Assembly: GCF_026241225.1 (NCBI RefSeq) | Contig: NZ_JAPFQP010000001.1 | Span: 248,001 to 312,000, forward strand | Direction: 5' to 3' | From: Lentiprolixibacter aurantiacus | Lineage (GTDB): Bacteria; Bacteroidota; Bacteroidia; Flavobacteriales; Flavobacteriaceae | DNA: 64,000 bases | In this document: piece by piece, positions 34,855-44,261 of the stretch | Position numbering within the stretch: the first letter of the stretch is position 1 | Layout of the letters: each line of letters opens with the position of its first letter | The notes under the pieces: model-generated | Database searches by the model: none | What the model was told of the DNA's origin: nothing | Seen by the model: only the letters and a program-made list of their open reading frames with translations | Translations under genes and position numbers: made by a program

Positions 34855-37029
34855 TTATCGCTCCCCGGGTTTATAGGTTTCCCTGGCCCGTTTCAGCACA
34901 TCCTCCTTGTAATACGCAGCATCTTTGAACTCCATGTCTGCATACCGCTGTGCCTGGTCATTGAAGTGCGGAGATGCAGGATCACCACTCTGACCCCCTG
35001 CCAGGATGGTTTTTGCCTTTACTTTTTCACCAAACTCAACTACCGCTACAAAGCTATTCCCACGGGTTCCATAAATCTTTCTGGTATTATTGGTATAACG
35101 CGCGCCATAGGCCGCAAGTGCTCCCCATCGGCCAGAGGCAAATCCAATAGGGATGCTGGGTTTGTTGTCATTGAAGGGTTGGCGAAGGTCCCCGTTAAGT
35201 CTCTGGTAGCGGTGGACCTCGCCCCAGGGCATATTCCAGGTCCCGAAATCTTCAGTCAATTGATCCAGTACCCCTTTGAAAATAGCAAGGCGTTCTTCCT
35301 CCGGAGAATCCTTGCCAAAATAGGTCATGAGTTCCATATCACTCATCTGAAACGGCCGATCACCTTTGCGCCCGTAATGAGTACCATAGTAGTGCGCCAG
35401 GGTCATGGCTACAGAAGATTTTGAAGTGCGGTAATCCCAATTCCGGAGCACCTCTATTGCTTCCTTCATACTCTGATTGGCTTGAGGAAGAGCATCATAA
35501 GCGGCTACCAGACCTGGTATCAGTGCGGCAAAAGCCGGGAGGTAAGGATCATGGGCAAGGGCAATAAGGCTGTCGATCGTATATCCTTCCCGGTCCTTTA
35601 AAAGGTCTATAGCGTGAATACCACGGAAATTTTCGCGATCACGGGACATGTATTTTGGGTAATCCTCCCGCTTTGGACTGTATTCCAGAGCAGCCGTAAA
35701 AGGAGTAGAATTACAGTTCTGAATCCACCCGTTGGCAGGATTCAGTATAAGAATGTTTTCATCTACGGTGTGAAGCCCCTTCCAGTCTGTTGCTGGATTG
35801 GTTCCGTCAACAGGTTTCGTATAGTCAAAGAGGGTATCCCTTCTGGGAATGAAATTCCCGTGAAAATAGGCTATGTTCCCATCGGCATCGGCATAAACCG
35901 TATTGTTTGATGAATTGGTCCGGATATCCATCATTTTGCGAAAACCCTGATAATTATCCTGCTTGGTGCGAACATACGATTGCTCAAGGGCCTTAACCGG
36001 ATCCCACATCATGGCAGTTGCAACAGGCCTTTCCCCCTCCTTATGGGTCAGGGGCCCGTGATGGGTCCGGTATGCCGGAAAGGTCCTCGACTTCATCCCA
36101 TCTTCCGTTTTAAACTTAAGGGTCACCTCCGAGGTTTCCACCGGCCTTAACTCCTCCCCATAAACATAAAAAGGCTCTCCTTGCACCTCTACTATTTCTT
36201 CAACAAACTCGTCAATCACATCAGTATATGTTGATGTATGGATCCATCCCGTTTTTTCGTTAAATCCCTGATAGACGAAAAACTGTCCCCAGGTTACCGC
36301 TCCATAGGCATTCAAACCCTCCTCGCTAACCGCGTGTACCTCTCCCCTGAAATAAAAAGAAGTGTGAGGGTTAATCAGCAGCATGGCATTTCCCGACTGG
36401 GTGAGATTGCCCGAGATGGCTATTCCATTTGAACCCTGAGGTTCTATTTCGGCCTTTTTGCGTTCTTCCAATTCGCTATGGGCCTCTGGAAAAGTGATTC
36501 CTCCTTCATAAAAACTGCGTAATTTGCTTACGGACACCCGTTCAATGTCCCCCCCTATGGACCCCTCACTGAAATACATTGGCATCCAGGGTTCAAAGTG
36601 TGTAAGCAATTTTGGCTGCACTTCGGGATGGGTGTGCAGGTAATAATTAATGCCATCCGCAAATGCCCTGCAGAGCTCTTTTAGCCATTCCGGGCTTGAT
36701 TCATAGGCCTCTATAGCCTCTTCCTTAGTCATGAACAAACGGGCCCTCAGGTCACTGTAAAGGGCGCTCTCCCCTTCCACTTCTGCCAGTCGCCCAATAG
36801 CCCAGATGTAGTTTCTTTCCACCCTGGGGAAGTCGTCTTCACACTGGGTGTAAAGCAGCCCAAACACGGCATCAGCATCGGTCTTGCCATATATGTGGGG
36901 TACCCCAAAGTCATCCCGGATAATGGTAGTATTGGAGGCATGAGATTCCCAACGATTCCTTTCTGGCATTTCCTGATTGCCTGCACAAGACAGGAATAAC
37001 AGTGTTAAGAGTATTCCCAGATATTTCAT
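34855..37029 (-). CDS. Penicillin acylase (S45) family lipoprotein
   Basis: 724 residues from the ATG at 37029, which places a lipoprotein signal (LLTLLFLSC) at the N terminus; upstream in-frame codons would bury that signal and are rejected. The Ntn-hydrolase core has a propeptide region followed by GSNG, whose Ser (S200) becomes the N-terminal nucleophile after self-cleavage. Later beta-subunit motifs include HTSTYTDVIDEF and NPANGWIQNCN. S45 enzymes cleave amides such as acyl-homoserine lactones, aculeacin or phenylacetyl groups. The substrate is unknown. As a lipoprotein it should be periplasmic or surface-exposed. Confidence 0.88.
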   Translation of the reverse strand: MKYLGILLTLLFLSCAGNQEMPERNRWESHASNTTIIRDDFGVPHIYGKTDADAVFGLLYTQCEDDFPRVERNYIWAIGRLAEVEGESALYSDLRARLFMTKEEAIEAYESSPEWLKELCRAFADGINYYLHTHPEVQPKLLTHFEPWMPMYFSEGSIGGDIERVSVSKLRSFYEGGITFPEAHSELEERKKAEIEPQGSNGIAISGNLTQSGNAMLLINPHTSFYFRGEVHAVSEEGLNAYGAVTWGQFFVYQGFNEKTGWIHTSTYTDVIDEFVEEIVEVQGEPFYVYGEELRPVETSEVTLKFKTEDGMKSRTFPAYRTHHGPLTHKEGERPVATAMMWDPVKALEQSYVRTKQDNYQGFRKMMDIRTNSSNNTVYADADGNIAYFHGNFIPRRDTLFDYTKPVDGTNPATDWKGLHTVDENILILNPANGWIQNCNSTPFTAALEYSPKREDYPKYMSRDRENFRGIHAIDLLKDREGYTIDSLIALAHDPYLPAFAALIPGLVAAYDALPQANQSMKEAIEVLRNWDYRTSKSSVAMTLAHYYGTHYGRKGDRPFQMSDMELMTYFGKDSPEEERLAIFKGVLDQLTEDFGTWNMPWGEVHRYQRLNGDLRQPFNDNKPSIPIGFASGRWGALAAYGARYTNNTRKIYGTRGNSFVAVVEFGEKVKAKTILAGGQSGDPASPHFNDQAQRYADMEFKDAAYYKEDVLKRARETYKPGER

Positions 37030-37179
37030 AAGTCTAGTAAATTTTGGTGTTGAAAATACTTCACACAGGGCGTATTTGCTAATTTTAGACTTTAATTCTG
37101 GTACGTTCTCATCCATGGCAACTGACCTATTTAGCCTATCTTGCAACGTCCAATTTATGGAGCCATCCAAAAATAAACT

Positions 37180-38916
37180 ATGTCCGAAAAACGGGTAAGC
37201 ATTTTAAAAGCCTTCCAAACCATAATCTGGCCTCGTCGCAATCTGGTTTTTATTGGTTTACTGCTGATCGTCATTAGCAAGGCGGCAAGTTTTGTTGCCC
37301 CTATGTCCCTGAAATATCTGATGGACGACATAATTCCCAACAAGGATGTCTCCATGTTGAAAATCCTGGTGGGCATTGTCATTGCTGCTATCCTCATTCA
37401 AGCTGTAACCTCATTCCTGTTGACCAGAATTCTCAGTGTGCAGGCCCAGTTTATGATATCCGAATTGCGGGCACAAGTACAAAAGAAGGTGCTCTCATTA
37501 CCTATTCGCTTTTTTGACAATACCAAGTCCGGCGAGCTGGTTTCCCGCATCATGTCTGATGTGGAAGGAGTGCGCAATCTTATTGGTACGGGGCTTGTTC
37601 AGTTGGTAGGAGGCACCGTAACGGCCGTGGTTTCCCTCATTCTGCTCTTGAGGATTAGTCCCAGCATGACATTGTTTGCCCTGATCCCCCTGTGCATCTT
37701 TGCAGTTATTGCCCTGAAAGCCTTTAAAATAATCCGGCCAATATTCAGAAACCGGGGCAAGATCAATGCCGAGGTAACCGGGCGCCTTACGGAAACCCTC
37801 GGGGGAATCCGGGTAATCAAAGGCTTCAATGCTGAAGTACAGGAGCACGGTGTATTTGAGGAAGGTGTCCACAGGTTATACCAGAACATCAAAAAAAGCC
37901 TTACCGCTACAGCTGTCATGACCAGTTCATCCACTTTTCTGCTGGGAGTAGCAACAACTGGTATCATGGGACTTGGTGGGTACAAAATCATGATGGATAC
38001 CCTGACGGTGGGGGAATTCCTCACCTTCACCTTCCTTTTGGGTCTGATGGTGGCACCAATCGTACAAATGAGCAATATCGGGAGCCAGCTAACAGAAGCC
38101 CTTGCCGGGCTGGATCGTACGGAAGAGCTGATGAATATGGAACCGGAAGCCCTGGAAGAAGAAAGATCAGAGCGTATTCCGGAAGTATTGGGGCATGTTG
38201 TTTTTGAGGCGGTATCTTTTGCTTATGAGGAGGACAAACTGGTACTGGAAGACATCAATTTTGAGGTTACACCGGGTTCAGTTGTTGCCCTTGTTGGAAG
38301 TTCAGGTTCCGGAAAAAGCACGATTGCCGGCCTGGCAGCCAGTTTCCTTACGCCCGGGAAAGGAAAAATCACGGTTGATGGATACGACCTTTCAAAGGTC
38401 AATCTGGAAAGTTATCGCAAACACCTGGGTGTTGTACTGCAGGACGATTTCCTTTTTGAAGGAACCATACGCGAAAACATATTGTTTCCCCGTCCCCAGG
38501 CTTCAGACGCTGACCTCACGAATGCTGTTCGTTCCGCCTATGTTGATGAGTTTACAGATCGGTTCGATGATGGCCTTGATACCCTGATCGGCGAGCGGGG
38601 TATAAAACTGTCCGGCGGACAAAGACAACGTATTGCTATTGCCCGTGCCATCCTGGCCAACCCCAGGATACTCATTCTGGATGAAGCAACATCCAATTTA
38701 GACACTGAAAGCGAGGCACTGATCCAAAAGAGCCTTGCATCCTTAACAGCTGGAAGGACAACCTTTGTCATTGCTCACCGCCTTAGTACAATCCGAAAGG
38801 CAGATCAAATTTTGGTAATAGAAGACGGGCGTATTGCAGAACGCGGCACCCATGACGAATTGATATCAAAAGAAGGGAGGTACTATCATCTCTTTACCTA
38901 CCAGGCAAGGATTTAA
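37180..38916 (+). CDS. ABC exporter, fused membrane and ATPase domains (MsbA-like)
   Basis: 578 residues. A six-helix exporter domain (about 20-310) is followed by an ATPase with Walker A GSSGSGKST near residue 372, signature LSGGQRQR and Walker B ILILDEATS. This half-transporter layout is that of lipid A flippase MsbA and of multidrug exporters, and works as a homodimer in the inner membrane. The cargo is not readable from sequence. It is divergent from the penicillin-acylase gene and converges with nifU after 2 bases. Confidence 0.88.
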   Translation: MSEKRVSILKAFQTIIWPRRNLVFIGLLLIVISKAASFVAPMSLKYLMDDIIPNKDVSMLKILVGIVIAAILIQAVTSFLLTRILSVQAQFMISELRAQVQKKVLSLPIRFFDNTKSGELVSRIMSDVEGVRNLIGTGLVQLVGGTVTAVVSLILLLRISPSMTLFALIPLCIFAVIALKAFKIIRPIFRNRGKINAEVTGRLTETLGGIRVIKGFNAEVQEHGVFEEGVHRLYQNIKKSLTATAVMTSSSTFLLGVATTGIMGLGGYKIMMDTLTVGEFLTFTFLLGLMVAPIVQMSNIGSQLTEALAGLDRTEELMNMEPEALEEERSERIPEVLGHVVFEAVSFAYEEDKLVLEDINFEVTPGSVVALVGSSGSGKSTIAGLAASFLTPGKGKITVDGYDLSKVNLESYRKHLGVVLQDDFLFEGTIRENILFPRPQASDADLTNAVRSAYVDEFTDRFDDGLDTLIGERGIKLSGGQRQRIAIARAILANPRILILDEATSNLDTESEALIQKSLASLTAGRTTFVIAHRLSTIRKADQILVIEDGRIAERGTHDELISKEGRYYHLFTYQARI

Positions 38917-38918
38917 TA

Positions 38919-39161
38919 CTAGGCGTCGATATTGGTAACTTTTTCGATCTGAGGAGCGTGCTTCTTGATGGTCATTTCTACCCCGCTTTTCAGGGTCATC
39001 TGGTTAACGCTGCAACCAACACAATTACCCTCAAGCCGTACCACAACTTCCTTGTCGTTTTCAATACCTATCAGGGATATATTACCCCCATCGCTTTGCA
39101 GAAACGGACGTATCTCATCCAGAGCGTTCTCAACTTTTATTTTTAATTCCTCTGAAGTCAT
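38919..39161 (-). CDS. NifU-like C-terminal domain protein (Fe-S scaffold/carrier)
   Basis: 80 residues, essentially only the NifU C-terminal (Nfu) domain. The cluster-binding CVGC (C47, C50) is intact in LEGNCVGCSVNQMTL. Such short Nfu proteins carry 4Fe-4S clusters to target enzymes. It lies 2 bases after the Mrp/ApbC gene on the same strand, and both factors serve cluster delivery. Proximity to the Fe-S-rich nifJ/kor/rnf block about 5 kb away is consistent with that need but not proof. Confidence 0.9.
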   Translation of the reverse strand: MTSEELKIKVENALDEIRPFLQSDGGNISLIGIENDKEVVVRLEGNCVGCSVNQMTLKSGVEMTIKKHAPQIEKVTNIDA

Positions 39162-39163
39162 AT

Positions 39164-40309
39164 CTATTTTTTCTTCACAGCGGAGCAGCCCGCCATGGTA
39201 GTTATTTTTATTGCCTCTGTTGGGGGCAGGTCTTTGTTCCTTGCAACCAATTCACTAACCACATTTCTGGTCAGGGATTCAAAAGCAATTTCAACGGGTG
39301 TAGCCGTTTGCATAGCTGCGGGTCTTCCCACGTCGCCAGCTTCCCGAATACTCTGAACCAGGGGTATCTCTCCAAGGAAGGGAACCTTCAGGTCTTCAGC
39401 CAGATTTTTGGCACCTTCTTTCCCAAAGATGTAATATTTATTATCAGGGAGTTCCTGCGGGGTAAAGTAAGCCATGTTTTCCACTATTCCCAGTACAGGA
39501 ACATTTATCGCTTCCTGCTGGAACATAGCTACGCCTTTACGCGCATCGGCCAGTGCAACTTCCTGGGGTGTACTCACCACAACTGCACCGGTAATTGGCA
39601 GGGATTGCATAATACTCAGGTGGATATCGCCAGTTCCGGGAGGCAGATCGATCAGCAAGAAATCCAGTTCCTCCCAATGGGCATCAAAAATCATCTGGTT
39701 CAGGGCTTTGGCTGCCATGGGACCTCTCCAGATTACCGCCTGGTTTGGCTGTGTGAAAAACCCAATGGAAAGCATCTTTACCCCGTAGTTTTCAACCGGG
39801 ACCATTCTGGACTTACCACCAACATCTGCTGCCAGGGGTTTGGCCTGGGCCACATCGAACATTATGGGCATGGAAGGGCCATAGATATCGGCGTCCAGCA
39901 GGCCTACCCTAAATCCCATTTTAGCCAGGGAAACGGCAAGATTAGCTGTTACCGTAGATTTTCCAACCCCTCCTTTACCGGATGCAACCGCAATGATATT
40001 GCTAATTCCAGGTATGGGCTTACCCTTAATCTCATTTGCCTTTTGCTGTGCAGGGGCATCTACCTTGACATTAACAGTAATTTTGGCCTTCTGGTAAACC
40101 TTGTCATGGATAGTCTTCAGGATCTCAACCTCAGTTTTTTTCCTCGCCTGCAGACTGGGGTTTTGGATTGTGATATCCACCACTACCTCATCTCCAAAAA
40201 CCTGTACGTTCTTAACAGCTCCACTTTCAACCATATTCTGTCCCTCCCCGGGAACACTTATGGATTCTAAAGCCTGTAAAACCTGATTTTTAGTGAATAA
40301 TGCTGCCAT
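39164..40309 (-). CDS. apbC: Mrp/NBP35-family Fe-S cluster carrier ATPase
   Basis: 381 residues. An N-terminal DUF59/MIP18-like domain (about 1-90) precedes the deviant Walker A motif ASGKGGVGKST near residue 110, with later switch motifs LLDADIYGPS and LIDLPPGTGD. Proteins of this type bind and transfer 4Fe-4S clusters. The usual C-terminal CxxC is not obvious; a single Cys near the C terminus (AGCSAV) is seen. It is operonic with the NifU-like gene. A TATCTTTG box lies about 36 bases upstream. Confidence 0.9.
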   Translation of the reverse strand: MAALFTKNQVLQALESISVPGEGQNMVESGAVKNVQVFGDEVVVDITIQNPSLQARKKTEVEILKTIHDKVYQKAKITVNVKVDAPAQQKANEIKGKPIPGISNIIAVASGKGGVGKSTVTANLAVSLAKMGFRVGLLDADIYGPSMPIMFDVAQAKPLAADVGGKSRMVPVENYGVKMLSIGFFTQPNQAVIWRGPMAAKALNQMIFDAHWEELDFLLIDLPPGTGDIHLSIMQSLPITGAVVVSTPQEVALADARKGVAMFQQEAINVPVLGIVENMAYFTPQELPDNKYYIFGKEGAKNLAEDLKVPFLGEIPLVQSIREAGDVGRPAAMQTATPVEIAFESLTRNVVSELVARNKDLPPTEAIKITTMAGCSAVKKK

Positions 40310-40344
40310 TTGCTGATGTTCTGTAGTTTAAGCTCAATAGGCTG

Positions 40345-40352
40345 CAAAGATA
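40345..40352 (-). promoter_or_regulatory. Candidate -7 box of apbC
   Basis: The minus strand reads TATCTTTG, an exact TAnnTTTG match, 36 bases before the apbC start. No TTG was found at the usual -33 distance. Confidence 0.4.
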
Positions 40353-40428
40353 AGGTTTGACCGGGAAATTAGGAAGAGGAACTCCTGAAAAGGAGGTGAT
40401 TAGGGAATTCTTCATACTTATCCCTGAT

Positions 40429-40761
40429 TTACAATTCCCTGGCCGGATCCCAGAAATGGCTATCAAAATCCACAACCTGATCATCCTTAATCCTTACCCC
40501 TTCGTTTTCAAGGAGTTGCTGCATCAGTTTGCTGCCGCCAAAATGGTTTTTCCCCGTAAGTAATCCCTTGCGGTTCACCACTCTGTGTGCAGGAACATCT
40601 TCCCGGGCTACAGCACCGTTCATGGCATAGCCTACCATACGTGCGCTACGTGCTGAACCGAGGTAGCGGGCTATAGCGCCATAGGAGGTTACCATGCCGT
40701 AGGGTATCTGACTGGCTACCTGGTATACCGATTCAAAAAAATTTTGCTTGTCTGTTTTCAT
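40429..40761 (-). CDS. Alkyltransferase-like (ATL) DNA repair protein, MGMT family without active cysteine
   Basis: 110 residues, only the DNA-binding/active-site domain of O6-alkylguanine-DNA alkyltransferase. The PCHR active-site motif is PAHR here (A58 in place of Cys), while the flanking YGMVTSYG helix and the SARMVGYAM segment are kept. ATL proteins bind alkylated guanine and recruit nucleotide excision repair instead of accepting the alkyl group. The gene starts exactly where the LysE-family gene ends, so they are cotranscribed with trmB. Confidence 0.9.
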   Translation of the reverse strand: MKTDKQNFFESVYQVASQIPYGMVTSYGAIARYLGSARSARMVGYAMNGAVAREDVPAHRVVNRKGLLTGKNHFGGSKLMQQLLENEGVRIKDDQVVDFDSHFWDPAREL

Positions 40762-41391
40762 CTACCTGTAGAAGATTCGGATAATGGTGATCATAAGCAG
40801 CACTAGCATCAGCAAACTCAGGACATAATTTGAATTGCGAGAAAAGGCGCTCGTTTTTTTCTCCAGTTTATTAAAGTAAACGGTATACAAGTAAAGTACG
40901 GTAAAAGTGCCGGAGCCCGCTGCCAGTATAAATGTAAGCACGTCCCATAGCTCGAATTTTATCCAGCCAGAGGCATTCCACATGGCATTTATTCCGGCAT
41001 AATAGGGTATTGTAAGAAGATTCAGGGCAGCGAGCAGCAGCCCTTTCAGAAAGCTGTTCTTTCTGCTAACCTTGGTAAGTCTCAGTTTTTTCTTCTTGTG
41101 ATTCTTGGCAGATATAAAGAAATAAACCGCAAAGAATGCAAATATTGCAATCGCCAGTTTCAACAGAAAATCGATCACCTCCGGATTTCGATAAAGGAAC
41201 TTGGAAATGAGCACTGCTACATAGGCCTGCAGCATAATCATTGTTGAAACGCCAAGGCTAAAAATAATGCCATTGGCCTTGCCCTTCTCCACACTGGTTT
41301 TGGCGGCATTCATATTCAGGAGGCCAGGAGGAACGGTAGCCATAAAAGCGGCGGAGAATGTGGCAAAAAACAGAATGAGCAAATGAGACAT
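40762..41391 (-). CDS. LysE-family amino-acid exporter-like membrane protein
   Basis: 209 residues and six membrane helices. The first helix carries the VPPGLLNMNAAKTSVEKG pattern of LysE/RhtB exporters (PGP in classical members, PPG here), with a basic loop (KNHKKKKLRL) at about residues 95-105. Substrate unknown. It lies 3 bases after trmB and abuts the ATL gene. Confidence 0.75.
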   Translation of the reverse strand: MSHLLILFFATFSAAFMATVPPGLLNMNAAKTSVEKGKANGIIFSLGVSTMIMLQAYVAVLISKFLYRNPEVIDFLLKLAIAIFAFFAVYFFISAKNHKKKKLRLTKVSRKNSFLKGLLLAALNLLTIPYYAGINAMWNASGWIKFELWDVLTFILAAGSGTFTVLYLYTVYFNKLEKKTSAFSRNSNYVLSLLMLVLLMITIIRIFYR

Positions 41392-41394
41392 GGG

Positions 41395-42066
41395 TCAGCT
41401 TAGCCTGAACTTGATGTATGTGATTGGTTTTCCTTCCTCAAGATACTGATTTTCGTAAAATGTCTGTATTTCGAGTACTTCAGGCGGACTCCCTTCATTA
41501 ACGTACACATTGTGGTTGGCATACAGTACCTCCTGCCGTAAACCGTGCAGCAATCCAAGGGCATAACCGTGCATGAATTCACTATCGGTTTTCAGATGCA
41601 CAACGCCATCATCCTTGAGTATGGATCGGTATTTATCCAGGAATCGCTCATTGATCAGGCGATGCTTGGTCCGTTTGTACTTAATCTGGGGGTCCGGAAA
41701 GGTTATCCATATCTCGGAAACTTCATTTTCGGCAAAAAGAAGGTCAATCAATTCAATCTGGGACCTCAAGAAAGCAACCTGCTTTAAGCCTTCTTCCACG
41801 GCAGTTTTTGCACCCCTCCAGAACCGGGCACCCTTAATATCGACCCCGATATAGTTGCGATCCGGAAATTTCCTGGCCAGCCCTACGGTATACTCGCCCT
41901 TCCCGCAACCCAGTTCCAGAACAATAGGCAGATCGTTACCAAAATATTCAGACCAGCGCCCGCGATATGAAAAATCTCCGTCTACTACCTCCTGCCTGGT
42001 TGGTTGAATTACATTGCCGAAGGTTTTATTTTCCCGAAAACGCTTTAGCTTGTTTTTACTCCCCAC
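41395..42066 (-). CDS. trmB: tRNA (guanine-N7)-methyltransferase
   Basis: 223 residues. SAM-binding motif VLELGCGKGEYTVGLA, followed by YIGVDIKGARFWRGA, and the substrate/catalysis block WITFPDPQIKYKRTKHRL that identifies TrmB. It makes m7G46 in tRNA variable loops. First gene of the trmB-lysE-atl unit, with a TAGCTTTG -7 box and a TTG 16 bases further upstream. Confidence 0.95.
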   Translation of the reverse strand: MGSKNKLKRFRENKTFGNVIQPTRQEVVDGDFSYRGRWSEYFGNDLPIVLELGCGKGEYTVGLARKFPDRNYIGVDIKGARFWRGAKTAVEEGLKQVAFLRSQIELIDLLFAENEVSEIWITFPDPQIKYKRTKHRLINERFLDKYRSILKDDGVVHLKTDSEFMHGYALGLLHGLRQEVLYANHNVYVNEGSPPEVLEIQTFYENQYLEEGKPITYIKFRLS

Positions 42067-42085
42067 AGAATAAGATTTTATTTAG

Positions 42086-42112
42086 CAAAGCTAAGGAAAC
42101 ATCTATTGTCAA
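42086..42112 (-). promoter_or_regulatory. Promoter of the trmB operon
   Basis: On the minus strand TTG (42112-42110) is followed after 16 bases by TAGCTTTG (42093-42086), matching the Bacteroidota TTG/TAnnTTTG pair with spacing about one base short of the usual range, 20 bases before the start codon. Confidence 0.5.
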
Positions 42113-42178
42113 AAAGAGGAAGATATGCTATGCCTGTGATTTTCTTAGACCGTTAAAACATTGAAAACAGGCATTAAG

Positions 42179-43279
42179 TTATGCCTGGTTGAGCAGTTCT
42201 GATTCTGAAGAAGACTGAGTTGGTTCATTTGTGGTCTTTTCCAGTGTGAATGAGAACTCTGAACCCACATCGGGAACGCTTTCCACATAGATCTTTTCAC
42301 CATGTGCTTCTATGATATGTTTCACAATAGACAAACCAAGTCCTGACCCCCCTTCTTTGCGGCTACCACTTTTATCTACCCTGTAGAACCTTTCGAAAAT
42401 CCGCGAAATATGCTCCTGAGGTATTCCTTCCCCATTATCGGTTATCCTGACAATGACCTTGTTCTTTATCAGGTTTTCAACGCTAATTTCAGTGGTCCCG
42501 TTGTACTGGCCGTATTTTATGGAGTTTACAAGGAGATTACTAACCACCTGCTGTATCTTTTCCCGATCTGCATGCACCATTATAGGCTCCTTGTAATCCA
42601 TATCAAAGGTTAGTGCAATCTCTTTCTTGGCAGCTTTCATCTCGAGCAGGTCAAATACATTCTGAATCAGTTCAATGATGTCGAAATCTTCCAGTTTGAG
42701 GTTCAGATCGCCTATTTCCAGCTTGGTGATCATGTCCAGGTCCTTCACAATATATATCAATCGCTCTACCCCTTTAGCTGCTCGCTGTAAATACTTCTTT
42801 CGCACATTCTTGTCGTCCATAGCACCATCTAACAAGGTCAGGATATAGCCCTGCACGGTAAACAAAGGAGTCTTTAGTTCGTGCGAGATATTACCCAGGA
42901 AATCCTTGCGGTATTCTTCCCGGATCTTCAGGGTGTCAATCTCTATTTTTTTGTCTTCGGCAAACTTTTCTATCTCCCGGGTAAGAGTGGCCATATCCGT
43001 GATTACGGGATTGGATCTAAGCGGACTGGACTCCAGCAGGGAGACATCGTCATAAATGCGTTTTATACGACGATATATAAAGCGCTCAACTCGGATCTGA
43101 ATGACAAGGAAGCAGGAAAGAAAAATAGCTAAGGCAACAATAGGGATGTAATACCAATTCTGCTCCAAATCGTCTACATACCACAGCCATGTGATGAAGA
43201 GCCCTACAACTAATATGGAAATATAGATGGCTGAACGGAGGGCAAATTTATACGATTTCTTGAGACGGGTTGCGGACAT
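42179..43279 (-). CDS. PhoR-like sensor histidine kinase
   Basis: 366 residues. Two N-terminal membrane helices (about 14-33 and 43-62) with only a short periplasmic loop between them, then an H-box ISHELKTP (H133), N-box NLLVNSIKYG and the ATP-lid motifs DNGEGIP and GSGLGLSIVKHI. It shares a 1-base TAATG overlap with the response regulator before it, so they form one two-component pair. The loop is too short for a large sensor domain. The signal could be membrane-derived or pass through a partner, as for PhoR with Pst, but no pst genes are here. Confidence 0.9.
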   Translation of the reverse strand: MSATRLKKSYKFALRSAIYISILVVGLFITWLWYVDDLEQNWYYIPIVALAIFLSCFLVIQIRVERFIYRRIKRIYDDVSLLESSPLRSNPVITDMATLTREIEKFAEDKKIEIDTLKIREEYRKDFLGNISHELKTPLFTVQGYILTLLDGAMDDKNVRKKYLQRAAKGVERLIYIVKDLDMITKLEIGDLNLKLEDFDIIELIQNVFDLLEMKAAKKEIALTFDMDYKEPIMVHADREKIQQVVSNLLVNSIKYGQYNGTTEISVENLIKNKVIVRITDNGEGIPQEHISRIFERFYRVDKSGSRKEGGSGLGLSIVKHIIEAHGEKIYVESVPDVGSEFSFTLEKTTNEPTQSSSESELLNQA

Positions 43280-43968
43280 TACAACACAAACTTGTACCCC
43301 ACTCCTTTAACCGTTTTGAAGTGCTGGTCCCCTATTTTTTCCCTCAGTTTGCGAATATGCACGTCGATGGTCCGACCTCCAACAACCACCTCCTGCCCCC
43401 AGACCTTATCCAGGATTACCTCCCTTTTAAATACTTTGTTGGGCTTTGATGCCAGCAGGGCAAGCAATTCGAATTCCTTCCTGGGGAGTATTATTTCCTG
43501 GCCTTTGTTCATAACCTTGTACTCTTCCCGGTTAATTACAATATGGCCTACTTTCATCACCTCATCCTGCTTCATGCCCTCGTCTTCCTTAAGCCTTCTC
43601 AACAAGGCCTTGATCTTGCTTAGCAGAACCTTAGGTTTGATGGGCTTGGTAATATAATCATCCGCCCCCGCATCAAAGCCTGCTACCTGGGAATAATCTT
43701 CTCCCCTGGCTGTGAGGAAAGTGATGATAGTGTTCTCAAGGCCCTTGGTACGCCTAATGATTTCACAAGCTTCAATACCGTCCATTTCGGGCATCATCAC
43801 ATCAAGAATAATGAGGTGAGGTTGTTTCTTTTTGGCTTTCTCAACACCTTCTGCCCCGTTTTTTGCAGTGTATACCTGATATCCCTGTGAGGAAAGATTG
43901 TATTTTAAAATTTCAAGAATATCTGGCTCGTCGTCAACCAAAAGTATTTTTGTGTCCTCCTTTTTCAT
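43279..43968 (-). CDS. OmpR/PhoB-family response regulator
   Basis: 229 residues. Receiver domain with DD at 12-13, phospho-acceptor D56 in LIILDVMMPEMDG and the switch lysine in ITKPIKP near 109. The C-terminal winged helix ends RKLREKIGDQHFKTVKGVGYKFVL. Overlaps the kinase gene by one base. A TACTTTTG box lies 24 bases upstream of the start. Confidence 0.93.
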   Translation of the reverse strand: MKKEDTKILLVDDEPDILEILKYNLSSQGYQVYTAKNGAEGVEKAKKKQPHLIILDVMMPEMDGIEACEIIRRTKGLENTIITFLTARGEDYSQVAGFDAGADDYITKPIKPKVLLSKIKALLRRLKEDEGMKQDEVMKVGHIVINREEYKVMNKGQEIILPRKEFELLALLASKPNKVFKREVILDKVWGQEVVVGGRTIDVHIRKLREKIGDQHFKTVKGVGYKFVL

Positions 43969-43991
43969 GGTCCCAAGTTGGTTAATCCCAT

Positions 43992-43999
43992 CAAAAGTA
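43992..43999 (-). promoter_or_regulatory. Candidate -7 box of the two-component operon
   Basis: The minus strand reads TACTTTTG, an exact TAnnTTTG match, 24 bases before the response-regulator ATG. No matching TTG at -33. Confidence 0.4.
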
Positions 44000-44132
44000 A
44001 AGATAATACTTCTAGGTATAATGAGGTTAACATTGATTTAAACGGCGGTAACGTTTTCCTAACATTGGCCGTGCTTATACGCCAATTTTGCCGGTTGGTG
44101 CACACTTATTTGCATACTGCTTCCTTATTTTC

Positions 44133-44163
44133 ACCGATAAAATGCTCGCAATTATCGATAAAG
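44133..44163. promoter_or_regulatory. Inverted-repeat element A upstream of the first T9SS miniprotein gene
   Basis: CGATAAAATG (44135) and TTATCGAT (44152-44159) enclose a TCG centre; arms CGATAA/TTATCG are 11 bases apart. 21 of 25 bases match element B at 44608-44632 with no gaps. It lies about 100 bases before the gene start and 45 before the -33 box. Confidence 0.5.
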
Positions 44164-44204
44164 TGCATTTCAACGAATTTTTGGTTAAAATTCAATTGCC
44201 CTTC

Positions 44205-44234
44205 TTGACGCGATTTTCAAAAAAGCTATCTTTG
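44205..44234 (+). promoter_or_regulatory. Promoter of the first T9SS miniprotein gene
   Basis: TTG (44205-44207), 19 bases, then TATCTTTG (44227-44234): a full match to the Bacteroidota -33/-7 promoter, 27 bases before the ATG at 44262. Confidence 0.65.
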
Positions 44235-44261
44235 TGGTATACAATTTGTTATATAGCTTGC

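Noticed and set aside
34172-37087. A 16-bp identical sequence (GTATTTGCTAATTTTA) at 34172 and 37072
   Set aside because: AT-rich and short; a chance match of this length is plausible in 64 kb. It may reflect promoter composition but shows no shared downstream function.
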